A DNA stretch of 28,187 nucleotides from Microbacteriaceae bacterium. GTDB lineage: Bacteria; Actinomycetota; Actinomycetes; Actinomycetales; Microbacteriaceae. The stretch spans positions 1 to 28,187 of the forward strand of contig CANGJO010000004.1 of NCBI GenBank assembly GCA_947454285.1. The letters run 5' to 3'. Below are positions 1 through 7,255 of this stretch, one piece after another. Every line of letters begins with the position of its first letter. Position 1 is the stretch's first letter. The position numbers and the translations under genes were made by a program. The notes beneath the pieces are model-generated. The model ran no database searches and had not been told where the DNA came from. It worked only from the letters and a program-made list of their open reading frames with translations.

Positions 1-1484
1 CACGTATTTACTTCGGTGAGAACTCTCCGGCCTATTCAATCGTTGGCGCAGCAGCTGGAAAGCAGCCGCGCGAACTTGACTACCCAGCCGGTGACGGTGA
101 AGCCGACCAGACTTACACAACCTTCAAGGGAAATGGTGGACCAAAGCTGGATAACATCGCTGCGCGTTTGGCTTACGCCTTGAAGTTCCAGAGCGAGCAA
201 ATTTTGCTTTCCGATGCAATCAGCAATGAGTCGCAGATTCTTTACAACCGCGACCCACGCTCTCGTGTTGCTGCGGTTGCTCCTTACCTAACTCTCGACA
301 GCGATAGCTACCCAGCGGTTGTTGACGGGCGAGTTGTGTGGATCATTGATGGCTACACAACCTCAAACAACTATCCATACTCGCGCTCTGAAAACTTGAG
401 TCAAGCGATTGCCGACAGTGGAACCGGAGACACGTTTGCTCGTGGTTCGGTGAATTACATTCGCAACTCAGTGAAAGCAACCGTGGATGCCTACGACGGC
501 AGCGTGAAGCTTTACGCGTGGGATCAGAAGGATCCAATCCTTAAGACCTGGTCAAAGATTTTCCCTAACACCTTGAAGTCAATCAAGGAAATGTCTGGCG
601 ACCTTCTAAGCCACGTGCGCTACCCGGCCGACTTGTTCAAGGTGCAGCGCGCCGTACTTGGCGCTTATCACGTGAGCGACCCAGGTTCTTTCTACTCACA
701 GGAAGACGCTTGGATGACTCCGAATGATCCGGTTACCGGAACCAGCATCACCAATGGTTCGCTGCAGCCGCCGTATTACTTGACTATGCAGGTGCCTGGT
801 ACCAAGGCTCCGGCGTTCTCGCTGTACACAACTTTTATTCCTAAGTCCACCGGCGAATCAAGTCGAAACGTTTTGAAGGGTTACTTGGTTGCCGATTCCG
901 ATGCCGGAAATGTTGCCGGTCAGGTTTCACCAAACTACGGAAAATTGCGCTTGCTGACTCTACCGGCCAGCACAATCGTGCCGGGACCAGGTCAGGTGCA
1001 AAATGCATTTAGCACCGATGCCGAGGTTGGCCGACTGCTGAATATCTTGCGCCAGGGTTCCACCCAGGTACTTAACGGAAACTTGTTGACGCTTCCGGTT
1101 GGTGGCGGTTTGCTTTACGTTCAGCCGGTTTACATTAAGTCAACTGGTGAGACCAGTTTCCCGTTGCTTAAGAAAGTTCTAGTTGCCTTTGGTGACAAGA
1201 TCGCTTTCGAAGACACTTTGAATGGCGCACTCGATGCGCTGTTTGGCGGAAACTCTGGAGCCAGTGCCGGTGACGGAACTGCGATTGATGTGCCAACTAA
1301 ACCGGGTACTCCAAACGCACCGGCAACAAGTAATTCGGCAAAGTTGAAGCAGGCGCTTCAGGCAGCGCGCAATGCGATGATCGCAAAAGAAAGCGCGATG
1401 GCCAAGGGTGACTGGACCGCTTATGGCAAAGCCGATGCCGCGCTGAAGACTGCACTTGATGCAGCACTGGCGTTGTCGAACTAA
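1..1484 (+). CDS. UPF0182 family membrane protein, C-terminal part (partial at window start)
   Basis: The frame is open from position 3 (first complete codon, Arg) to the TAA at 1482-1484, so about 493 C-terminal residues are present and the true start lies outside the window. The sequence near the edge (YFGENSPAYSIVGAA) and the run through FARGSVNYIRNSVKATVDAYDG and VLGAYHVSDPGSFYSQEDAW are typical of the large extracytoplasmic domain of UPF0182 (COG1615) proteins, which are usually near 950-1000 residues with several N-terminal membrane segments. No membrane segment is seen in this part. The tail has a Gly/Pro/Thr-rich linker followed by an Ala/Lys-rich helical end containing KGDWTAYGKAD, also usual for the family. 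Biochemical function is unknown. A TTG or ATG inside this stretch should not be taken as the start, because homology-like sequence continues upstream of it. Confidence 0.93.
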   Translation, partial: RIYFGENSPAYSIVGAAAGKQPRELDYPAGDGEADQTYTTFKGNGGPKLDNIAARLAYALKFQSEQILLSDAISNESQILYNRDPRSRVAAVAPYLTLDSDSYPAVVDGRVVWIIDGYTTSNNYPYSRSENLSQAIADSGTGDTFARGSVNYIRNSVKATVDAYDGSVKLYAWDQKDPILKTWSKIFPNTLKSIKEMSGDLLSHVRYPADLFKVQRAVLGAYHVSDPGSFYSQEDAWMTPNDPVTGTSITNGSLQPPYYLTMQVPGTKAPAFSLYTTFIPKSTGESSRNVLKGYLVADSDAGNVAGQVSPNYGKLRLLTLPASTIVPGPGQVQNAFSTDAEVGRLLNILRQGSTQVLNGNLLTLPVGGGLLYVQPVYIKSTGETSFPLLKKVLVAFGDKIAFEDTLNGALDALFGGNSGASAGDGTAIDVPTKPGTPNAPATSNSAKLKQALQAARNAMIAKESAMAKGDWTAYGKADAALKTALDAALALSN

Positions 1485-1519
1485 AAAATTAATGGGGGCT
1501 TTCGAGGCTCCAGCTCGCG

Positions 1520-1528
1520 TGCTACACT
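1520..1528 (+). promoter_or_regulatory. Extended -10 promoter for tRNA-fMet
   Basis: TG-C-TACACT fits the extended -10 pattern TGnTANNNT and ends 11 bases before the tRNA, putting the predicted transcript start at about 1535. The -35 region at 1500-1505 is poor, as expected when an extended -10 carries recognition. The 12-base context recurs with one mismatch upstream of rho at 14675-14686. Confidence 0.5.
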
Positions 1529-1539
1529 GGTATTACCGA

Positions 1540-1616
1540 CGCGGGGTGGAGCAGTTCGGTAGCTCGCCGGGCTCATAACCCGGAGGTCGTAGGTTCAAAT
1601 CCTGCCTCCGCAACCA
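1540..1616 (+). tRNA. Initiator tRNA-fMet (CAT)
   Basis: This 77-nt cloverleaf has the anticodon CAT in the loop ctcataa. Two initiator hallmarks are visible: an unpaired C1-A72 at the end of the acceptor stem, and three consecutive G-C pairs (GGG/CCC) in the anticodon stem. The remaining acceptor pairs (G2-C71 to G7-C66, one G-T wobble) and the T arm GGTTCAAATCC are intact. The 3' CCA is encoded (1614-1616). Confidence 0.97.
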
Positions 1617-1622
1617 ATTACA

Positions 1623-1665
1623 AAAACCAGCCTCACTTTTCACTTGAAGAGTGAGGCTGGTTTTC
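1623..1665 (+). terminator. Intrinsic terminator after tRNA-fMet
   Basis: A perfect 12-bp stem (1626-1637 with 1650-1661) extends through A-T pairs to 1623/1664 and encloses a 12-nt loop. It is followed by TTTTCTTT. It lies 6 bases after the tRNA CCA end and should stop transcription before the next gene. Confidence 0.9.
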
Positions 1666-1699
1666 TTTAACCGGATGCCGCTTGAGCGCTGTGCATAAC

Positions 1700-1728
1700 T
1701 TGCAAGCAAGGTGGCCAAATTCGATACC
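1700..1728 (+). promoter_or_regulatory. Candidate promoter for a leaderless transcript of the 1737 gene
   Basis: TTGCAA (1700-1705) and GATACC (1723-1728) are separated by 17 bases. The distance from the -10 to the ATG at 1737 is 8 bases, so transcription would begin at or within a base or two of the start codon. No Shine-Dalgarno sequence sits just before the ATG, which agrees with a leaderless mRNA, common in Actinobacteria. The -10 match is only moderate. Confidence 0.4.
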
Positions 1729-1736
1729 TTCTGCCC

Positions 1737-2609
1737 ATGACCAATCAGGTACGGCTTTACTCCATAGTTGGCTTGGCAATCATGCTTAGTCTTTTGGCGG
1801 TTGCGCCGGCACCCAGCTTCGCCGGTTGCAAGAATTCGGGCGGGTCAGCGGGGCACAGCAAATTTGGCTCGCAAGTAGATGGCGGCAGCGTCACAATCTG
1901 TGCCTCGGCGGTTGCGGTCACTCCGGCTAGATCTGCATTGGTCAAAACCCCGGTGCGATCAATCGCCAAAACAAAAACGGTCGCCAAGCCCACCCCGGTT
2001 GTAAAAACTGTTCCGGCATTCCACAGAATTAGCACACCGATATCCCCTGCTAAAAAAGTGGCCAAACCGGCAGTCAAAATCACGTTGAAGAAAAAGACTG
2101 ACACCAAGGTAATTTCCAAACCAAGCACCGCAAATAAAACCTCGGCGGTGGCAAGTTTTACTCCGGCCGGTGTTACCGGAAACGTCTACCCGTCAAGTGA
2201 ACTTTCGGTGGGGCAGCAGGCTTCGTTCACTTCAAGTGCGGTTCAGCATTACCGCGCCGGCAAACTTCTTGGTGTGCCAACCGAGGTTCGATTTACGCCA
2301 ACATCGGTGTCCTGGGATTTTGGCGACGGTAATTCCGGCACCGGAAGTTATCTGCCGCACACCTTTAGCTCCACCGGCACCCACCAAGTGCAGGTGCGAG
2401 TGGTCTACGCGGTTAGCTACCGAGTCCGGGGAAGTCTGACCTGGATCGCGGAACCGGATTCCATCACGGTTGCCGACGACCTATTAGTTGATGTGTCGGC
2501 CGGCCCAAGTCACCCAAGCAATTCAGCGGTGAATTCGGGTGCAAATATGAAGGTGCTTTTGGTGGGGCAGGATTGCTATGCGAATCCCGGCAGCTTTGGT
2601 TGTAACTAA
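1737..2609 (+). CDS. Exported hypothetical protein with a C-terminal PKD-like domain
   Basis: I do not recognise a named family for the full 290-residue protein. Residues 1-29 form a signal peptide: a short positively charged start, the hydrophobic core IVGLAIMLSLLAVA and an SFA|G-type cleavage site. FAGC at 28-31 could alternatively be a poor lipobox with Cys31. Residues about 60-140 are a low-complexity linker rich in Lys, Pro, Ala, Val and Thr. Residues about 150-255 look like a PKD/Ig-like beta-sandwich, with the diagnostic SWDFGDGNSGTG followed by HTFSSTGTHQVQVRVVY. There are four cysteines (31, 55, 280, 289), suggesting two disulfides outside the cytoplasm. The ATG is chosen because it gives a complete signal peptide and matches the leaderless promoter. 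The gene is flanked upstream by the tRNA terminator, so it is likely its own unit. A structural or adhesive surface role is possible but unproven. Confidence 0.75.
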   Translation: MTNQVRLYSIVGLAIMLSLLAVAPAPSFAGCKNSGGSAGHSKFGSQVDGGSVTICASAVAVTPARSALVKTPVRSIAKTKTVAKPTPVVKTVPAFHRISTPISPAKKVAKPAVKITLKKKTDTKVISKPSTANKTSAVASFTPAGVTGNVYPSSELSVGQQASFTSSAVQHYRAGKLLGVPTEVRFTPTSVSWDFGDGNSGTGSYLPHTFSSTGTHQVQVRVVYAVSYRVRGSLTWIAEPDSITVADDLLVDVSAGPSHPSNSAVNSGANMKVLLVGQDCYANPGSFGCN

Positions 2610-2731
2610 AAGCCTTTCGCAGGCAACGCTCAGCCGAATTTCATAAACTAATCAGACTTACTTGTAATTCTCGTTTCACGGCCACTGATAAACCGGGCGC
2701 CAAAAGAATTACAGGATCTGAAAGGTTATAA

Positions 2732-3946
2732 ATGTCTGATTTCAACCGCCAATTTCTTTTCGACCAAATCGCCGAAGTAAAGCAAAAGCTAACCCTTCGT
2801 CAGAAGCTGGCAAAGCGCACAACCTTCTTGACCGGAACCGCAGCCATTGCACTTGGTGCAGTAGTTGGAGCCGGCGTGGGAGCGGGCGTTGGTGTTGCGG
2901 TTTATAACTCTTGGACCAGACCGGCCGCAGTTGTGGTCAACGATGCAAAATCAGTTACCTGGATCACCGGAGCGGCCGCGGTTGCCGCACCATCGGTGGT
3001 CACCATCAATGTTGCCGGAACCTCCGGAAGTGGCAGTGGCTCTGGCGTATTCCTTACCGAAGACGGTTTCATTTTGACCAATACTCACGTGGTAACACTC
3101 GATGGTTCTTCAGCATCTGTGAAAATTGAAGTCAAAACCTCAGATGGTCACGTTTACTCGGGAAAGGTGATTGGTACAGATCCAATCAACGACCTAGCTG
3201 TGGTAAAAATTTCGGCACCCATAACCTTCAAGCCAATCACCTTTGCAGATTCAAACTTGATCAACGTTGGTGACCGTGTGCTTGCAATTGGTGCGCCACT
3301 AGGTTTGCCAAACACCGTGACAGAGGGAATTGTGTCTGCGCTAAATCGCACCATCGCGGTTGCCTCTGCAGCAGTGCCAGAAAATTCTGGATCGGGAACC
3401 GGCGGACTACAACTATTTAGCGGAACCGGAACCGCGGTTAATCTTCGAGTGATTCAAACCGATGCCGCAATCAACCCAGGTAACTCTGGTGGCGCGCTGG
3501 TTGATGAAACCGGAAAGCTAATCGGAATCAACGTGGCAATCGCATCGGCCGGATCAAGTGGGCAGTCGGGAAATATCGGTGTTGGTTTTGCAATTCCATC
3601 CGATGTTGCCAAGCGCATCGCCAAGGAGATCATGACCACCGGTAAGGCAAGTCACGCGCTGTTTGGTGCGGGAGTGATTGATTCAACAAACTCAAAAGAC
3701 AATTCAGGATTCAGCGTTGGTGCGTTGGTGAAGGAACTAACTGCTGGGGGAGCCGCAGAGAAGGCAGGCGTAAAAGTTGGCGACATTGTGGTTAAGTTCA
3801 ACGGCCAGGCAATCACTTCTGCCGGTGAGTTGACCGCAGCCGTTCGTCAAGAGCCGGCCGGTGCCAAGGCGCAGGTTGAACTTTTGCGCGATGGTAAGTC
3901 GGTAATCCTGAATGTAGTCTTGGGTGACGCAGCAAACCTTAAGTAA
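2732..3946 (+). CDS. Membrane-anchored HtrA/DegP-type serine protease with PDZ domain
   Basis: This 404-residue S1C-family protease is predicted to degrade or process misfolded envelope proteins outside the membrane. Residues 1-30 are a cytoplasmic tail with basic residues. Residues about 33-58 are one Gly/Ala/Val-rich membrane segment that acts as an uncleaved anchor. The trypsin-like domain spans about 75-300, with the catalytic triad visible as His119 (TNTHVV), Asp154 (PINDLAVVKI) and Ser252 (INPGNSGGALV). A single PDZ domain covers about 310-400 (AEKAGVKVGDIVVKFNGQAI). The size and order are those of actinobacterial HtrA/PepD-like proteins. GAAAGG-like SD (GAAAGG at 2720-2725) lies 6 bases before the ATG. 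No regulator or two-component system is adjacent, unlike some htrA loci. Its substrate is unknown; the exported protein just upstream is a possible but untested partner. Confidence 0.95.
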   Translation: MSDFNRQFLFDQIAEVKQKLTLRQKLAKRTTFLTGTAAIALGAVVGAGVGAGVGVAVYNSWTRPAAVVVNDAKSVTWITGAAAVAAPSVVTINVAGTSGSGSGSGVFLTEDGFILTNTHVVTLDGSSASVKIEVKTSDGHVYSGKVIGTDPINDLAVVKISAPITFKPITFADSNLINVGDRVLAIGAPLGLPNTVTEGIVSALNRTIAVASAAVPENSGSGTGGLQLFSGTGTAVNLRVIQTDAAINPGNSGGALVDETGKLIGINVAIASAGSSGQSGNIGVGFAIPSDVAKRIAKEIMTTGKASHALFGAGVIDSTNSKDNSGFSVGALVKELTAGGAAEKAGVKVGDIVVKFNGQAITSAGELTAAVRQEPAGAKAQVELLRDGKSVILNVVLGDAANLK

Positions 3947-3955
3947 GTTGGAATC

Positions 3956-4252
3956 ATGAGTGATCTTTTTGTAAGCGAGTTAGAAGACATCGGTGGTCAA
4001 ACCGCTGGCTCAACGCTGCTTGAAGAGCAGATTCAAAATGTTGAACCTGGCGATCACGAAAGAAATTCACACTACGTTCGCAAAGAGAAAATCGTTGAAT
4101 CTGCCGTTCTAGGCACCCCGGTGATTGCACTCTGTGGCAAGGTGTGGGTTCCGGGTCGCGACCCAGAGAAGTTCCCGATTTGCCCAACCTGCAAAGACAT
4201 TTACGAGGGGCTTCGCCCAGAGGATCCAAAGAGCGCAAACCCAGACAAATAA
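3956..4252 (+). CDS. DUF3039 family protein
   Basis: This small 98-residue protein is recognised by the core HYVRKEKIVESAVLGTPVIA followed by LCGKVWVPGRDP and FPICPTCKDIYE, characteristic of the actinobacterial DUF3039 family. Cys60, Cys76 and Cys79, possibly with His39, are arranged like a small metal-binding (zinc ribbon-like) site; that reading is inference. The function is not known. It starts 9 bases after the protease stop codon and could be cotranscribed with it. The SD is weak (TTGGAA). The same neighbourhood, upstream of murI-rph-rdgB, is common in Actinobacteria. Confidence 0.9.
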   Translation: MSDLFVSELEDIGGQTAGSTLLEEQIQNVEPGDHERNSHYVRKEKIVESAVLGTPVIALCGKVWVPGRDPEKFPICPTCKDIYEGLRPEDPKSANPDK

Positions 4253-4269
4253 GTCGCCAAAGGTAGACT
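4242..4269 (+). promoter_or_regulatory. Candidate leaderless promoter for murI
   Basis: CAGACA (4242-4247) and TAGACT (4264-4269) are spaced by 16 bases. The -10 ends 7 bases before the GTG at 4277, so the predicted transcript start coincides with the start codon. No SD sequence is present in that gap. Confidence 0.4.
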
Positions 4270-4276
4270 TGGGCCT

Positions 4277-5080
4277 GTGAATGATGCGCCAATCGGTATT
4301 TTCGACTCAGGAGTCGGCGGGCTTACAGTTGCCCGTGCGGTGATCGACCAACTTCCAAACGAGTCCATTATTTACGTGGGCGATACCGCAAACACCCCAT
4401 ACGGACCAAAGAGCATTCAAGAGGTGCGCGAGCTTGCGCTTGCCGTGATGGATCGCCTGGTTGATGAAGGCGTAAAGCTTTTAGTAATTGCCTGTAACTC
4501 TGCATCAGCCGCGGTGTTGCGCGATGCTCGCGAACGCTACACAGTTGGTCGCGGCATTCCGGTGGTTGAGGTAATCCAGCCAGCAGTTCGCCGTGCCGTT
4601 GCATCTACTCGCAATCGCAAAATCGGTGTGATTGGAACTAGCGCAACCATTACTTCAAAGGCTTACGACGATGCATTCGCAGCGGCCGTTGATCTGCACA
4701 TCACCAGTGCAGCGTGCCCGCGCTTTGTGGAATTTGTGGAGCAAGGAATTACCTCTGGACCAGAACTTTTGGCAGTGGCCGAGGAATACCTTGGTCCAAT
4801 TCGCGATGCCGGTGTTGACACTTTGGTTCTTGGTTGCACTCACTACCCGTTGCTGACCGGAGCGATTTCATACGTGATGGGCGAAGACGTAACTTTGGTT
4901 TCAAGTGCCGAGGAGACCGCAAAAGACGTTTACCGCACTTTGGTTGCACACAACTTGCAGCGCACCAGCAAGAGTGCGCCAACACTAACTTTCAAGGCCA
5001 CCGGCGATGCCGAGTCTTTTGAAAAGCTTGCTCGCAGATTCCTGGGGCCAGAAGTTACGAAAGTAGAAGAAATCAGATGA
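4277..5080 (+). CDS. murI: Glutamate racemase
   Basis: The enzyme converts L-glutamate to D-glutamate for peptidoglycan. The 267-residue length is normal. The N-terminal motif IGIFDSGVGGLTVA carries Asp10/Ser11. The two catalytic cysteines are Cys73 (IACNSASA) and Cys187 (LGCTHYPLL, with His189), and the GDTANTPYG motif (about 35-43) is intact. The GTG at 4277 is chosen because the family's N-terminus begins just before the FDSG motif and no better start exists upstream. There is no SD, and a -10 element sits at the right distance for leaderless expression. The stop overlaps the rph start as ATGA, so rph translation is probably coupled. Confidence 0.96.
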   Translation: MNDAPIGIFDSGVGGLTVARAVIDQLPNESIIYVGDTANTPYGPKSIQEVRELALAVMDRLVDEGVKLLVIACNSASAAVLRDARERYTVGRGIPVVEVIQPAVRRAVASTRNRKIGVIGTSATITSKAYDDAFAAAVDLHITSAACPRFVEFVEQGITSGPELLAVAEEYLGPIRDAGVDTLVLGCTHYPLLTGAISYVMGEDVTLVSSAEETAKDVYRTLVAHNLQRTSKSAPTLTFKATGDAESFEKLARRFLGPEVTKVEEIR

Positions 5081-5814
5081 CCGTACGTGTAGATGGTAGA
5101 ACTCCGGATCAACTTCGCAAGATTACCGTCGAGCGCGGATGGAGCGATCACGCAGAAGGTTCTGCACTGATTTCTTTTGGCGGCACCAAGGTGCTTTGCA
5201 CCGCATCGTTCACCGCTGGCGTTCCGCGTTGGAAGGTTGGCAAGGGTGAGGGTTGGGTTACCGCCGAATATGCAATGCTTCCGCGTGCAACTCACGACCG
5301 CAACGACCGCGAGGCCGTGAAGGGAAAAATCGGCGGACGCACTCACGAGATCTCACGATTGATTGGCCGCAGCTTGCGCGCAATCGTTGACGTTCGCGAA
5401 CTAGGCGAGAACACCATCGTGATTGACTGTGACGTATTGCAGGCAGACGGCGGCACTCGCACCGCTGCAATCACCGGCGCCTACATTGCACTTGCTGACT
5501 CAATCTCTTGGGCTCGCGAGAACAAGTTGATTCCGGCCAAGGCGCAGCCGCTTTCGGGAAGTGTTGCCGCTGTATCGGTTGGAATTATTGATGGCGAGCC
5601 ATTCCTTGACTTGGCCTACACGGAAGACGTTCGCGCTCACACCGATATGAATGTGGTTGTAACCGGCGACGGAAAATTTGTTGAGGTACAGGGAACTGCA
5701 GAAGGCGTACCGTTTGATCGCGACGAGTTGAACCTGTTGCTTGATCTTGCGCTAAAAGGCACCACCGAACTTACTCAAATTCAAAAGGCTGCACTCACTG
5801 GAGCAAGCATCTAA
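5077..5814 (+). CDS. rph: Ribonuclease PH
   Basis: This phosphorolytic 3'-5' exoribonuclease trims tRNA 3' ends and transfers nucleotides to phosphate. The 245-residue length is standard. Signature segments are present: RTHEISRLIGRSLRA (about 88-102), DCDVLQADGGTRTA (about 117-130, with the phosphate-site Thr/Arg) and DLAYTED. The ATG overlaps the murI stop by 4 bases (ATGA), and the rph stop overlaps the next start as TAATG, so murI-rph-rdgB is one translationally coupled unit, a frequent actinobacterial arrangement. Confidence 0.97.
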   Translation: MTVRVDGRTPDQLRKITVERGWSDHAEGSALISFGGTKVLCTASFTAGVPRWKVGKGEGWVTAEYAMLPRATHDRNDREAVKGKIGGRTHEISRLIGRSLRAIVDVRELGENTIVIDCDVLQADGGTRTAAITGAYIALADSISWARENKLIPAKAQPLSGSVAAVSVGIIDGEPFLDLAYTEDVRAHTDMNVVVTGDGKFVEVQGTAEGVPFDRDELNLLLDLALKGTTELTQIQKAALTGASI

Positions 5815-6389
5815 TGAAATTGGTGTTAGCCACTCATAACGCACACAAGGTTCAAGAGGTCGGTGCAATTCTTGGTGCGGCTGTTGCTGGCCTTGAGCTG
5901 GTTGGCTATGACGGCCCCGAACCAAAAGAAGATGGCACCAGCTTTTTAGAAAACGCACTTATCAAAGCACGTGCCGCTTTTGCCCACACTGGAATGCCAT
6001 CGATTGCGGACGATTCGGGAATTGCGGTTGAGATTCTTGGTGGAGCACCCGGCATCTTTAGTGCACGCTGGGCAGGCGGTCGCGACAACGTTCAGAACCG
6101 CCAGTTGTTGCTTAGCCAGCTTGACGATGTGCGCGACGAAGACCGTGCCGCATCATTTGTTTGCACAATTGCACTGGTGACTGCAGACGGTGAAGTTTCA
6201 TTTACCGGAATCTGGCCCGGGCGAGTGGCCCGTCAAGAAACCGGCGCAAATGGCTTTGGCTACGACCCAGTGTTTATTCCAGAGGGCTTCGAGGTTTCGG
6301 CTGCGGAGCTAGAGCCAGAAGTGAAGAATGCCTTGAGTCACCGCTCGCTGGCTTTGCAGCAATTGGCAAGTTACCTAAACCAGATTTAG
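5814..6389 (+). CDS. rdgB: RdgB/HAM1 family non-canonical purine NTP pyrophosphatase (dITP/XTP)
   Basis: This enzyme hydrolyses ITP, dITP and XTP to monophosphates, keeping damaged purines out of nucleic acids. The 191-residue length fits. The N-terminal VLATHNAHKVQEV is the family's nucleotide-binding signature. ADDSGI (Asp66/Asp67) carries the catalytic acid, and NGFGYDPVF and LSHRSLAL are the remaining conserved blocks. The start codon shares one base with the rph stop (TAATG). The gene converges on dedA with only 26 bases between the two stops. Confidence 0.96.
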   Translation: MKLVLATHNAHKVQEVGAILGAAVAGLELVGYDGPEPKEDGTSFLENALIKARAAFAHTGMPSIADDSGIAVEILGGAPGIFSARWAGGRDNVQNRQLLLSQLDDVRDEDRAASFVCTIALVTADGEVSFTGIWPGRVARQETGANGFGYDPVFIPEGFEVSAAELEPEVKNALSHRSLALQQLASYLNQI

Positions 6390-6415
6390 CCAGTGCCGCT
6401 TAAGGCAATTGCTGC

Positions 6416-7081
6416 TTAGCGAATGATGGCTTCGGCCTTGTGTTCGCGACGAGTCTTGACAACTTCAATCACGATTGGAATCGTCGACAAAATCACAAAA
6501 GCAATGGTGAAGTATTCAACGTGCTGAGCCACGAATGGAATTTTGCCCAAGAAGAAGCCAAGCAGGGTTACTAAGGTTCCCCAGCCGATTACTCCGTAGA
6601 CGTTGTATTTCAAGAAGCGGCGGTAATTCATTTGCCCAATGCCGGCTGCCACGGGAACGAAGGTTCGCATTACCGGTACGAAGTGAGCCAAAATAATTGC
6701 CTTGGCACCGTAGCGCTCAAAGAAGGAGTTTGTAGCGGCAACATTTTTTTGGCTAAAAAACTTTGAATCGGTTTTGTTGAAAACTGCCGGTCCAGATTTG
6801 CGACCAATCCAATAACCAGTTTGATCTCCAAGCCACGCGGCTAACGAAATTGCCGCACAACCCAGCCAAATCGGCACCGGGTAGGTTTCATTGCCAAGTG
6901 GAATTACAACATTTCCAGTGGAAATCATGAGTCCAGTTACAAAAAGCAGCGAGTCACCAGGCAAGAAGAAACCAATCAGCAAGCCAGTCTCGATGAAGAC
7001 AATTGCGCAAACACCAATTAGCGCGTAGATGCCAAATGATGAGATCAATGCCTCAGGTTGTAGCCATTCGATGCCGAACAT
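6416..7081 (-). CDS. DedA family integral membrane protein
   Basis: This 221-residue protein belongs to the DedA/SNARE-associated (VTT domain) family; members act in envelope homeostasis, and some translocate undecaprenyl phosphate or phospholipids. The family-defining segments are ETGLLIGFFLPGDSLLF (31-47) and HFVPVMRTFVPVAAGIGQM (133-151, with Arg139). Hydrophobic segments lie at about 18-40, 45-60, 70-88, 140-150 and 157-178, plus one near 185-207. A basic C-terminal tail (KTRREHKAEAIIR) faces the cytoplasm. The ATG is at 7079-7081 with GAGTCC just before it, a weak SD. It stands alone on the minus strand, downstream of tRNA-Arg and possibly read through from it. Confidence 0.95.
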   Translation of the reverse strand: MFGIEWLQPEALISSFGIYALIGVCAIVFIETGLLIGFFLPGDSLLFVTGLMISTGNVVIPLGNETYPVPIWLGCAAISLAAWLGDQTGYWIGRKSGPAVFNKTDSKFFSQKNVAATNSFFERYGAKAIILAHFVPVMRTFVPVAAGIGQMNYRRFLKYNVYGVIGWGTLVTLLGFFLGKIPFVAQHVEYFTIAFVILSTIPIVIEVVKTRREHKAEAIIR

Positions 7082-7124
7082 GGACTCCTATTTTCTGTGT
7101 CTTGGGCGCTAAATCTATTACTCG

Positions 7125-7196
7125 CGCCCCTAGCAGGAATCGAACCTGCGCACCCGCCTCCGGAGAGCGGTGCTCTATCCCCTGAGCTATAGGGGC
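7125..7196 (-). tRNA. tRNA-Arg (CCG)
   Basis: Read on the minus strand, GCCCCTA pairs with TAGGGGC as the acceptor stem. The D arm is GCTC/GAGC, the anticodon stem is CCGCT/GGCGG around the loop CTCCGGA (anticodon CCG), and the T arm is GCAGG-TTCGATT-CCTGC. The discriminator base is G. The CCA end is not encoded, unlike tRNA-fMet in this window. Confidence 0.95.
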
Positions 7197-7207
7197 AAAG
7201 GGCTGAG

Positions 7208-7237
7208 TTAAGACTAACAGCGTGCCTGGCTTAGGCT
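7208..7237 (+). promoter_or_regulatory. Weak candidate promoter for the GH-like gene
   Basis: TTAAGA (7208-7213) and TAGGCT (7232-7237) are spaced by 18 bases. A start near 7244 would give a short leader that includes the GGAG at 7258-7261. Only 59 bases separate the two divergent genes, so a promoter must be here, but this particular match is modest. Confidence 0.3.
7211..7219 (-). promoter_or_regulatory. Extended -10 promoter for tRNA-Arg
   Basis: On the minus strand TG-T-TAGTCT (TGnTANNNT) lies 14 bases upstream of the mature tRNA 5' end, giving a leader of about 8 bases. It is divergent to, and overlaps the region of, the candidate promoter for the gene at 7256. Confidence 0.45.
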
Positions 7238-7255
7238 AGGCGCAGAAATCTTTGA

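Noticed and set aside
1533..1718. A 61-codon minus-strand frame over tRNA-fMet and its terminator
   Set aside because: Its translation (RRQDLNLRPPGYEPGE) is the well-known artefact of reading a tRNA gene in reverse.
2611..2623. Hairpin GCCT-TTCGC-AGGC after the exported protein gene
   Set aside because: A four-pair stem with no following T run is too weak to call a terminator.
6390..6415. Terminator between the convergent rdgB and dedA genes
   Set aside because: Only the short palindrome GCAATTGC is present, with no stem of useful length and no T run.
7125..7196. tRNA-Arg as an integration site explaining the GH-like gene
   Set aside because: The tRNA 3' end faces dedA, away from the GH-like gene. 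I see no repeat of the tRNA end near 8220 and no integrase.
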